A DNA stretch of 15,392 nt from JBGPIT01 sp041485125. Lineage in GTDB: Bacteria; Desulfobacterota; Binatia; UTPRO1. The stretch covers positions 1 to 15,392 of the forward strand of contig JBGPIT010000079.1 in assembly GCA_041485125.1 (NCBI GenBank), written 5' to 3'. Below are positions 1 through 6,341 of this stretch, in pieces (position 1 is the stretch's first letter; each line of letters begins with the position of its first letter). Both the position numbers and the translations under genes were made by a program. The notes beneath the pieces are model-generated. The model made no database searches, had not been told where the DNA came from, and worked only from the letters and a program-made list of their open reading frames with translations.

Positions 1-395
1 ACCCTCGGTCCGCCGGGGAAGAGCACGTCGATCTTGTTGTCGCGCTCTCCCGTGACTGCGCCCAAGCCGAAGACGGGATGGCTCACCAAATCGCCGATCT
101 GCATCCGCGTCGAGGTCGAATACGGCCGTGCGGTCGCGGCCGACCGCCCGCGCAGCAGGAGCTCGTACTCGCTCTGGCGCGTTGCCTGTCGGCCGCTCGG
201 CTTCGGCCCTCGGCTAGCTCCCGCGCGGCCGGGCACAATGCGCATGCCCGGAGGTCCGGCACGATAGGCATGCTGAGCACGACACGTGTTGCAGTGCACG
301 CGCTTGATCTTCCCGTCGGTCACGATCTCGATCGTATGTGCAAGCTCGAGCTTGCACCGCGAGCACCAGGCGTCGACGTTGCTGCCGATCTTCAT
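1..395 (-). CDS. Zinc-ribbon protein with C-terminal small beta domain (3' end missing)
   Basis: Partial gene that starts at the ATG at 395 and runs off the left edge after 131 visible codons. The N-terminus has two CxxC pairs (C11/C14 and C35/C38) separated by a short beta-like stretch, which is a typical zinc ribbon. A basic, low-complexity linker follows (about residues 45-95), then a segment beginning MQIGDLVSHPVFGLGAV and continuing to a DVLFPGG motif. That segment resembles the small beta-barrel found in DUF3553/CarD-like or UvrD-tail modules. I recall conserved hypothetical proteins of this architecture in deltaproteobacterial genomes; their function is unknown, but a nucleic-acid-associated role is plausible. 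The ribosome-binding site is weak (GGAA about 11 nt upstream). The gene is 48 bp downstream of the DUF6010 gene on the same strand, so co-transcription is possible. The reading frame and domain order are clear; the function is not. Confidence 0.75.
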   Translation of the reverse strand, partial: MKIGSNVDAWCSRCKLELAHTIEIVTDGKIKRVHCNTCRAQHAYRAGPPGMRIVPGRAGASRGPKPSGRQATRQSEYELLLRGRSAATARPYSTSTRMQIGDLVSHPVFGLGAVTGERDNKIDVLFPGGPR

Positions 396-443
396 GGTCG
401 CAATGTTCCACGTCGCGCGCCGCAGTGGAAACGGTCGAGAACG

Positions 444-878
444 TCACGCGCGCGCGGCGGCGCGTCGGTCGTGGAGCATCTCGTACACGCTCGGAGCGCC
501 GCGGAAGAACCAGAGCGCGATCAGCGCGTCCGTGATCGCGCATTGGGCTGACGACGTCGGCATGAAGAAGACGATCGGCGCGCCGTAGAAGTGATGGGCG
601 ACGTCCCACATCGTATGCAGCAGCCAGGCTGCTCCGATGAAGCGGTACGACTCGAGCCCACGGTATGCGACGTACGTCGCGACCGCGGTGAACAGGAACT
701 CCCACAATCCCAAGCCGCCATTCAAATACGCGGAGCCCGCGCCGGCGACGAAGATCGCCATGAATCTCTGCCGTGCGGGTTCCTTGAGCAGTGACACCAG
801 GAACACGAAGACGATGGCGACGACGAGCGCCAACATTCCATCTGCAACGCTCAACGATCGGATTGCGTGCGCGTCCAT
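444..878 (-). CDS. DUF6010 family integral membrane protein
   Basis: A 144-residue, strongly hydrophobic protein with about four membrane segments: near residues 13-30, 38-55, 58-72 and 80-95, plus a hydrophobic stretch near 112-126. Recognisable conserved segments are GAGSAYLNGGLGLWEF, the TYVAYRGLESYRFIGAAW stretch, and an HxxWDxxHHxYG motif followed by PTSSAQCAITDALIALWFFRG. Together these match my memory of the DUF6010 family, whose biochemical role is unknown. The His-rich HTMWDVAHHFYG segment could bind a metal, but that is speculation. There is no clear Shine-Dalgarno sequence before the ATG at 878; an internal ATG at codon 15 is an alternative but would cut into the first membrane helix. 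The gene diverges from the GlxA-type regulator across a 116-bp gap and lies just upstream of the zinc-ribbon gene. Confidence 0.82.
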   Translation of the reverse strand: MDAHAIRSLSVADGMLALVVAIVFVFLVSLLKEPARQRFMAIFVAGAGSAYLNGGLGLWEFLFTAVATYVAYRGLESYRFIGAAWLLHTMWDVAHHFYGAPIVFFMPTSSAQCAITDALIALWFFRGAPSVYEMLHDRRAAARA

Positions 879-994
879 GACGCCGCAGCGTACGCGGCGC
901 CGTGGCGGGCGCCAGCGCGAGAAGCGACAACTTTCGCCGAGTTCGCGCCACGTCCGTGCTGGGGCCGAAACCGCGAAGCTGCTAGGACTGCGCC
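879..994. promoter_or_regulatory. Divergent intergenic region between DUF6010 and the GlxA-type regulator
   Basis: This 116-bp gap separates two divergently oriented start codons, so promoters for both genes should lie here or inside the coding ends. I see no convincing -35/-10 pair on either strand and no clear operator. The plus-strand gene has AGGA at 984-987, seven nucleotides before its ATG. Confidence 0.4.
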
Positions 995-1966
995 ATGCAT
1001 GTCGTATGCGTCGTCGCGTTCGACGGCGTGAACCCGTTCGATCTGGCGATCCCGTGCGAGGTCTTCGGGCGAGCGCGTCTGGCGGACGGGCGTGCTCCTT
1101 ACGAGGTCAGAGTCTGCGGCGTCACGAAGACCGTCGACGCCGGCGCATTCGCGGTGCGCACGAGAGCGGATCTGCGCGAGCTGGCGCGCGCGGACACGGT
1201 GATCGTGCCGGGCGTCGTCGATCCGACCCTGCCGCCACCACGCGCGCTCGTGACGTCGCTTCGTGCGGCGGCTGCACGTGGCGCGCGGATCGCGTCCATC
1301 TGCTCGGGAGCGTTCGTCCTCGCCGCCGCCGGTCTTCTCGACGGCCTGCGCGCCACGACCCACTGGCTCGCCGCCGCGGAGCTCGCGCACCGCTATCCTT
1401 CGATCGACGTCGACCCGGACGTGCTCTACGTCGACAACGGGCAGATCTCGACGTCGGCCGGAGCCGCCGCGGGCATGGACCTCTGCCTCCATTTGGTGCG
1501 CCGCGATCACGGCGCCGCCGTGGCGGCGGATGCCGCTCGCCTGGCGGTGATGCCGCTCGAACGCGACGGCGCTCAGGCCCAACTCATCGTTCACGAGACA
1601 CCGACCGACGAGACCTCGCTGGAGCCGCTGCTCCGCTGGCTCGACGAGAATCCGCACGAGACGCTCTCGCTCGAGCGGATCGCGCGGCGAGCCGCGATGA
1701 GCTCGCGGAGTCTGAGCCGGCGCTTCCGCGAGCAGATCGGCACGACGCCGGCGCAATGGATCCTCAGGCTGCGCGTCCGCCGCGCCCAACAGCTGCTCGA
1801 GACCAGCACGCTCTCGATGGAACGGATCGCGGCGGAGGTCGGCTTCGGCTCGACCGCGACGTTTCGCGACCGTTTCCACCGCGCTGTCGGGACGAGTCCT
1901 CAGGCCTATCGGCGCGCCTTCAAGACGCAAGGCGAGCCGCGTTTGGTTGCCCGTAGCTGCCGTTGA
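995..1966 (+). CDS. GlxA/FtrA-family transcriptional regulator (DJ-1/PfpI domain plus AraC-type HTH)
   Basis: A 323-residue protein, normal length for the family. Residues 1 to about 190 form a DJ-1/PfpI-like (class I glutamine amidotransferase-like) sensor domain, with the nucleophile-elbow motif SICSGAFVLAAAGLLDG carrying C103, then TTHW at 121-124 and the STSAG turn near 152. Residues 208-312 form an AraC DNA-binding domain with two helix-turn-helix units: the LSLERIARRAAMSSRSLSRR stretch, and a second beginning MERIAAEVGFGSTATF. In this family the N-terminal domain usually senses a small ligand rather than acting as an enzyme; characterised members regulate arginine/nitrogen or methylated-amine catabolism. 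The start has AGGA seven nucleotides upstream. No catabolic operon of that kind is adjacent, so the target is unknown; it might control the divergent DUF6010 gene or itself. The stop lies 15 bp from the convergent cytochrome gene. Confidence 0.93.
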   Translation: MHVVCVVAFDGVNPFDLAIPCEVFGRARLADGRAPYEVRVCGVTKTVDAGAFAVRTRADLRELARADTVIVPGVVDPTLPPPRALVTSLRAAAARGARIASICSGAFVLAAAGLLDGLRATTHWLAAAELAHRYPSIDVDPDVLYVDNGQISTSAGAAAGMDLCLHLVRRDHGAAVAADAARLAVMPLERDGAQAQLIVHETPTDETSLEPLLRWLDENPHETLSLERIARRAAMSSRSLSRRFREQIGTTPAQWILRLRVRRAQQLLETSTLSMERIAAEVGFGSTATFRDRFHRAVGTSPQAYRRAFKTQGEPRLVARSCR

Positions 1967-1990
1967 TGTCCAACCGCTTCGCTACGGGCA
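1948..1990. terminator. Inverted repeat at a convergent gene junction, possible bidirectional terminator
   Basis: TGCCCGTAGC at 1948-1957 is the exact reverse complement of GCTACGGGCA at 1981-1990, with a 23-nt loop. The repeat lies where the regulator gene (stop at 1964-1966) and the cytochrome gene (stop at 1982-1984) meet. The stem is symmetric, so it would form in both transcripts. There is no T-tract on either side and both arms overlap coding sequence, so a classic intrinsic terminator is not certain. Confidence 0.42.
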
Positions 1991-4468
1991 GGTATCCGGC
2001 GCCGTCGGGCAGGCGCCGGGTGCAGACGCGTCCTTCGCGGCGAACTGGCCCTTGCCGCCCGGGTTCGGCGGATTGGTGCCGGAATCCTTCGTGACGATCC
2101 CGCCGAAGTTCGCGCACCAGACCGTCGAGCCACTCTTGAAGATCACGCCGACGCTACCCTGCGACGGCTCGCCGAGCCGGTACGTGATCGGGATCGGACC
2201 CTTCCCACTCGCGGTGAATTGGAGCAGACCCTTTTTCAGCGTCGCGACCTTGACGGGCGACGTCGCGAGGGACTTGTCTTTGTACATGAACGTGGTCCGG
2301 GTGAGCCGCCAGTTCGCGCCGGCGAGATGGAAGCAAGCCGAGTCCGCGCCGCCCGCGCTGTTGAAGACGTGGAGGTACGCGCCGTCGGCGCGCGGATCGA
2401 CGCCTCCGGTGGAGACGGCCGGATCTTTCGATTGGAAGAGCACGGATGTCGTCGGGCCGACCGCGCGGTCCTTGATGAGGAGGCGCTTGCCGCTGATCGG
2501 CGTCCCGGCGCCCACGGCGCCGCCGACGTGCACGTAGACCGTCGCGAGATTCGAGTCGGTCGAGCCGTCCCACGCGGCAAACGTGAAGCTGTCGACGCCG
2601 GCGAACCCCGGCTCGGGGATGTACGTCGCCTGCGCGCCCGCGAGCCCGGTCGTGCCGTGGTCCGGCTGTGAGACGATGCGGAGCGTGAGCGGATTGCCGT
2701 CGGGATCGCGCGCGCTCAACGAGATGGCGACGGGGACGCCGACGGGCGTCGCCACGGTCGCGCCGGTCACGATCGCCGCGCGATTCGGATTCGGGTCGTC
2801 GTTGTGCGGACCGAGGTGACAGGTGTAGCAGCCGATCTGGAAACCGGCCCATACCTGCTTCGTGCCGGACTCGCCCGAGAGCGTCCGGCTCGCCTTGGCG
2901 CGCGAGAGCACCGTTCCGCGGTAGTCGATGCCGTGACAGGCCTGGCACGCAGTCGTATCGCCGTTCTCGCCGACGACGTCGTGGTGCGCGCTCACCCACG
3001 CCTGCCCGACCGGATGCATGCCGTGCGGGCCGCCGCTCACCGTCGAGGGTTGCGCGCCGCCGTGACAAGCCGCGCACTCGACGAGCATGCCGGCATGCCC
3101 CTGGCGCTCGATGCTCTGCACGTTGTCGTTCGGGTGGAGCGCCGGGTACTCGGCATGCGTCGATCCGTGGCATGCCTCGCACGTGACGCCGCCGTGGCCG
3201 CTCGAGAACCGGTACAGTGAGAGTCCCGGCAGCGGCGCGTCTGGTGTCGTCGCAAACGTGGAGCTCACGGCTTGGCGCACGTGTCCCGGCGTGTCGAATA
3301 CCGACGTGTAGCGGATCTGGCCGTTGTTGCTGGTAGCGGTACCGGTGTGGCAGCTCTGGCAAACGGGCTCGTTCAGCCAACCCGTGCGCGTCGGCGCCCC
3401 GACCGCGCTCATCCCGCCGTGACAGTCCTGGCATTGGATCGCGAGTGAGCCGTTCGCGGCGACGGCGGCGCCCATGACGCCCCGAAGACAGCGCGTCTCC
3501 GATCCCGGATGACAGCGGTAGCACGCGGACCGATCGTCGGTGGAATCGAGCGTGTGACCGTTCAGCGGATCGACGACCGCGGCGTGGCGGCCATGCATCG
3601 CCTGCGTGAGCGGTTTCACGCCGGGCTGACCGTCGGTGCCGAGCGCCGCGGACGCATGGCAGTTCGCGCAGAGGATCGGCACGTGATTCGTGATCACCGT
3701 CGTGTAGAGGCCTTCCGCGCTGTAGCCTTGCGGCGCGAGCGCCGCGAGCGCGGCGGCAAACGTCGGATCACCCGCCTGCAGATCGTCGTGCTTGCGGAGG
3801 ATGTTCAAGCGCATCTCGCGCTGCGGATTTGGATCGGTGACCCACCCGCCGGCCGGCATCGCGGGCGCCGGTGTCCCGGCAGCGGAGGTGTGGCACGTCT
3901 TGCAGTCCATCTCGTCCGAGACGGGCAGGACGATGTCCGTCGTGGCCAGCATCCCCCCGGCAGTCGAGCGGACCACGATGCGCATCATCGGATACGTGTT
4001 CTTCCGACCCGCATCGTCGTACGGCGTGATCGGAATTCCCGTCGCCACGAACCACCCCGCCGCCGCATCCCAGGTCATCGGCTGCGCGGCGTTCCCTGCG
4101 CCCGGCATGCGGGCGCCGGCGAGGCCGACGTCGACCGGCGGCGCCGCGCCGAACAGGCCCAGCACGTAGTCCCAGAAGTTGGTCTTCCCTTGTGACGTCG
4201 TGTTGATCGAGCCCGTGGCGTCCGGGATCGCCTCGTAGGTGACGACGATCCCGGCGGCCATGGGATCCTGCACCCGCACGCCCGTGGGATCGATGACCTG
4301 GGCGTGAATCGTGTTGTACGGCGGCAGCAGGCACAGCGTGGAGAAGTCCGCGTCCATGCAGTGCATGCCGAGGTTGTTCCAGCCGATGACCGTGTAGCCG
4401 GCCGCGAACGCGGGGCCCGAGGAGACTGCTACGACCCCGCAGGTCAGTAACGCGTACAGTCGGCGCAT
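1982..4468 (-). CDS. Exported nine-heme c-type cytochrome with cadherin-like domain and heme-free C-terminal module
   Basis: An 828-residue protein. A Sec signal peptide covers residues 1-22 (AFA cleavage context). A heme-free N-terminal domain (about 24-185) begins YTVIGWNNLGMHCMD and contains an INTTSQGKTNFWDY segment, which I recall from deltaproteobacterial multiheme cytochromes. Nine CxxCH motifs follow, starting at C189, C267, C316, C346, C370, C430, C465, C508 and C547, so nine covalent hemes are predicted, with many extra His residues as distal ligands. Residues about 565-650 look like a cadherin/Ig-like beta domain (ARDPDGNPLTLRIVSQPDHG). Residues about 660-825 form a Gly/Lys-rich module ending in a Cys-Pro-rich tail. 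The likely role is periplasmic or cell-surface electron transfer; the redox partner is unknown. The start at 4468 is chosen because it has a signal peptide and a GGAGGG ribosome-binding site 8 nt upstream. The open frame continues upstream to 4972 only as antisense-like sequence over the rhodanese gene. Confidence 0.92.
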   Translation of the reverse strand: MRRLYALLTCGVVAVSSGPAFAAGYTVIGWNNLGMHCMDADFSTLCLLPPYNTIHAQVIDPTGVRVQDPMAAGIVVTYEAIPDATGSINTTSQGKTNFWDYVLGLFGAAPPVDVGLAGARMPGAGNAAQPMTWDAAAGWFVATGIPITPYDDAGRKNTYPMMRIVVRSTAGGMLATTDIVLPVSDEMDCKTCHTSAAGTPAPAMPAGGWVTDPNPQREMRLNILRKHDDLQAGDPTFAAALAALAPQGYSAEGLYTTVITNHVPILCANCHASAALGTDGQPGVKPLTQAMHGRHAAVVDPLNGHTLDSTDDRSACYRCHPGSETRCLRGVMGAAVAANGSLAIQCQDCHGGMSAVGAPTRTGWLNEPVCQSCHTGTATSNNGQIRYTSVFDTPGHVRQAVSSTFATTPDAPLPGLSLYRFSSGHGGVTCEACHGSTHAEYPALHPNDNVQSIERQGHAGMLVECAACHGGAQPSTVSGGPHGMHPVGQAWVSAHHDVVGENGDTTACQACHGIDYRGTVLSRAKASRTLSGESGTKQVWAGFQIGCYTCHLGPHNDDPNPNRAAIVTGATVATPVGVPVAISLSARDPDGNPLTLRIVSQPDHGTTGLAGAQATYIPEPGFAGVDSFTFAAWDGSTDSNLATVYVHVGGAVGAGTPISGKRLLIKDRAVGPTTSVLFQSKDPAVSTGGVDPRADGAYLHVFNSAGGADSACFHLAGANWRLTRTTFMYKDKSLATSPVKVATLKKGLLQFTASGKGPIPITYRLGEPSQGSVGVIFKSGSTVWCANFGGIVTKDSGTNPPNPGGKGQFAAKDASAPGACPTAPDTCP

Positions 4469-4476
4469 CGTGTTCG

Positions 4477-4482
4477 CCCTCC
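4477..4482 (-). promoter_or_regulatory. Ribosome-binding site that fixes the cytochrome start
   Basis: On the minus strand this reads GGAGGG, 8 nt before the ATG at 4468. It supports the shorter, signal-peptide-bearing start and indicates that the cytochrome is translated independently of the upstream flavoprotein gene, which ends 196 bp away. Confidence 0.65.
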
Positions 4483-4642
4483 GCCGTCTATCGCAAGACC
4501 GGTTGCCCCCTGGGGTCGAAAGCATTGGGCGTGCCAAGAGCCAGTTACCGACGACGCACGCAGCCGCGAGCGAACTAGGAGGTACGGCGCGACGGTTTTC
4601 CCAAGCCGGGGAATACGCTTCTGGCGGATCGGAATGGCGCGT

Positions 4643-4664
4643 CGCGCCGCGACCGGCCGGCGCG
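4643..4664 (-). terminator. GC-rich hairpin just after the operon's last stop codon
   Basis: CGCGCC at 4643-4648 and GGCGCG at 4659-4664 are exact reverse complements with a 10-nt loop. They lie immediately downstream of the flavoprotein stop (4665-4667) on the minus strand. The 6-bp all-GC stem could terminate or attenuate transcription, but no U-tract follows and such stems are frequent by chance at this GC content. Read-through into the cytochrome gene remains possible. Confidence 0.3.
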
Positions 4665-6341
4665 CTATCGCGGCGCGAGGCCCACAGCGAGGAGTGAGCG
4701 GTACGTCGTGTAGCCCCCGGACAGATTCGCCGCGCGATAGCCTCGCTGCAGAAGGAACCGCGTCGCGTAGTACGCCCGCTGGCCGACGCCGCAGTAGACG
4801 GCGAGCGGCCGTTCGCGCGGCAGCTCGCCGTACCGGCGGCGCAGCTCGGCCAGCGGAATGTGGATCGCGCCGTCGAGGTGGCCGGCGGCGTACTCGTCCG
4901 CGTTCCGGACGTCGACCAGCACGGTGTCGGTTCCGTCGAGACGCTGCCAGTCGGCAAGCGGCATGAGACCATCGAGATGGTTGACGGCCACCATGCCCGC
5001 GAGGTTCACCGGGTCTTTCGCGCCGCCGAACTGCGGGGCGTAGCAGAGCTCGGCCTCGGCGAGGTCGCGGACGGTTGCGCTCATCTGAATCGCCATCGCG
5101 ATCACGTCGATGCGCTTCTCCACGCCCTCGAGGCCGACGGCCTGCGCCCCAAGGATGCGCCCCTCGGGAACCGAGAAGACGAGCTTCAGCTGAATCGGCT
5201 TCGCGCCCGGGTAGTATCCCGCGTGGTGCCCCGGATGGAGGTAGACCTTCTCGAATGCCGTCACGCCCGCGCGCCGGAGCCCCTTCTCGCTCGCGCCGGT
5301 GCACGCGACGGTGAGACCGAAGACGCCGACGACCGCGGTCGCTTGCACGCCGCGAAACGGGCGCGCGCGGCCGCAGATCGATTCCGCGGCGACGCGGCCT
5401 TGCCGGTTGGCGGGACCGGCGAGCGGCACGATCATCTCCTGGCCGGTGAGCACGTCGCGCACCTCGACCGCGTCGCCGACCGCCCAGATGCACGGATCCG
5501 CCGTCCGCATTTCGGCATCGACGGCGATACCGCCGCGCGGCCCGAGCGACAGGCCCGCGGCGTGCGCGAGCGCGGTCTCGGGGCGCACGCCGATCGCGAG
5601 AATGACGAGGTCGCTCACGACGCGCGCGCCGGACTCGGTGACGGCGACGATCTCGGACCCCTGCCCCGCCTCGAAGCGCGCGAGCCCGTCGTCGAGATGC
5701 AGCTCGACGCCGTGGTCGCGCAAGTGCTCGCCGACGCCGTACGCCATCTCGGGATCGAGCGGTGGCATCACTTGCGCGAGCTTCTCGAGCACGGTCGTGC
5801 GGAGCCCGCGAAGCGCGAGGTTCTCCGCCATCTCGAGGCCGATGAAGCCGCCGCCGATCACCAGCGCGCGCGCCGGCTTCCGCTCGTCGATCCAGCGGCG
5901 GATGCGCACGCTGTCCGGAATCGTCCGCACGGCGAAGATACCGGGCAGGTCGATCCCGGGAAGCGGCGGCCGGATCGGCGCCGCCCCGGGCGAGAGCACG
6001 AGGGCGTCGTAGCGCTCGTCACGCTCGGCGGGGCCACCGGGCGCATCGAGGTCCCGCACGCGGATCGTGCGCGCGGCGCGATCGATCGCGAGCACGTCGT
6101 GCCGCGTCCGCACCTCGATGCGGAAGCGGTCGCGGAAGAGCTCCGGCGATGCGACCAGCAGCGTCCGCTCGTCCGCGATCACGTTGCCGACGAAGTACGG
6201 CAGCCCGCAGTTCGCGAACGATACGTGCGGGCCGCGGTCGAAGAGGACGATCTCCGCCTCCTCGTCGAGACGGCGAAGGCGCGCGGCGCACGACGCGCCG
6301 CCCGCGACCCCGCCGACGATCAACACGCGTTTGGTCGTCAT
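4665..6341 (-). CDS. CoA-disulfide reductase-like FAD/NAD(P)H oxidoreductase fused to a rhodanese domain
   Basis: A 558-residue fusion, the usual length for CoADR-RHD proteins. Residues 5-20 carry an FAD-binding glycine-rich motif (VLIVGGVAGGAS), and SFANCGLPYFVG places the conserved redox cysteine at C45. The NAD(P)-binding motif VIGGGFIGLEMAEN is near 161-174, and the second FAD motif CIWAVGDAVEV near 284-294. The CoADR dimer-interface signatures HHAGYYPGA (about 371) and YAPQFGGAKDPVNLAG (434-449) are present. Residues about 465-555 are a rhodanese domain with the active-site loop YCGVGQRAY, catalytic C517. Family members reduce CoA disulfides, CoA persulfides or polysulfide with NAD(P)H. 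Cytoplasmic: no signal peptide. The start at 6341 overlaps the RND permease stop in an ATGA and has AGGGG about 7 nt upstream. It is the last gene of the efflux operon, which suggests that the pump's substrate relates to sulfane sulfur or thiols. Confidence 0.93.
   Translation of the reverse strand: MTTKRVLIVGGVAGGASCAARLRRLDEEAEIVLFDRGPHVSFANCGLPYFVGNVIADERTLLVASPELFRDRFRIEVRTRHDVLAIDRAARTIRVRDLDAPGGPAERDERYDALVLSPGAAPIRPPLPGIDLPGIFAVRTIPDSVRIRRWIDERKPARALVIGGGFIGLEMAENLALRGLRTTVLEKLAQVMPPLDPEMAYGVGEHLRDHGVELHLDDGLARFEAGQGSEIVAVTESGARVVSDLVILAIGVRPETALAHAAGLSLGPRGGIAVDAEMRTADPCIWAVGDAVEVRDVLTGQEMIVPLAGPANRQGRVAAESICGRARPFRGVQATAVVGVFGLTVACTGASEKGLRRAGVTAFEKVYLHPGHHAGYYPGAKPIQLKLVFSVPEGRILGAQAVGLEGVEKRIDVIAMAIQMSATVRDLAEAELCYAPQFGGAKDPVNLAGMVAVNHLDGLMPLADWQRLDGTDTVLVDVRNADEYAAGHLDGAIHIPLAELRRRYGELPRERPLAVYCGVGQRAYYATRFLLQRGYRAANLSGGYTTYRSLLAVGLAPR

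Noticed and set aside
851..1930. 359-residue minus-strand frame opposite the regulator
   Set aside because: The plus-strand gene has clear DJ-1 and AraC motifs; the opposite frame has only low-complexity Arg-rich sequence.
637..1956. 439-residue plus-strand frame across DUF6010 and the regulator
   Set aside because: It is a shadow in another frame, Arg/Ala-rich, and crosses two well-supported genes.
4469..4972. Upstream extension of the cytochrome open frame by 168 codons
   Set aside because: It overlaps the rhodanese domain of the flavoprotein in another frame, has shadow-like composition, and the signal peptide plus GGAGGG site place the start at 4468.
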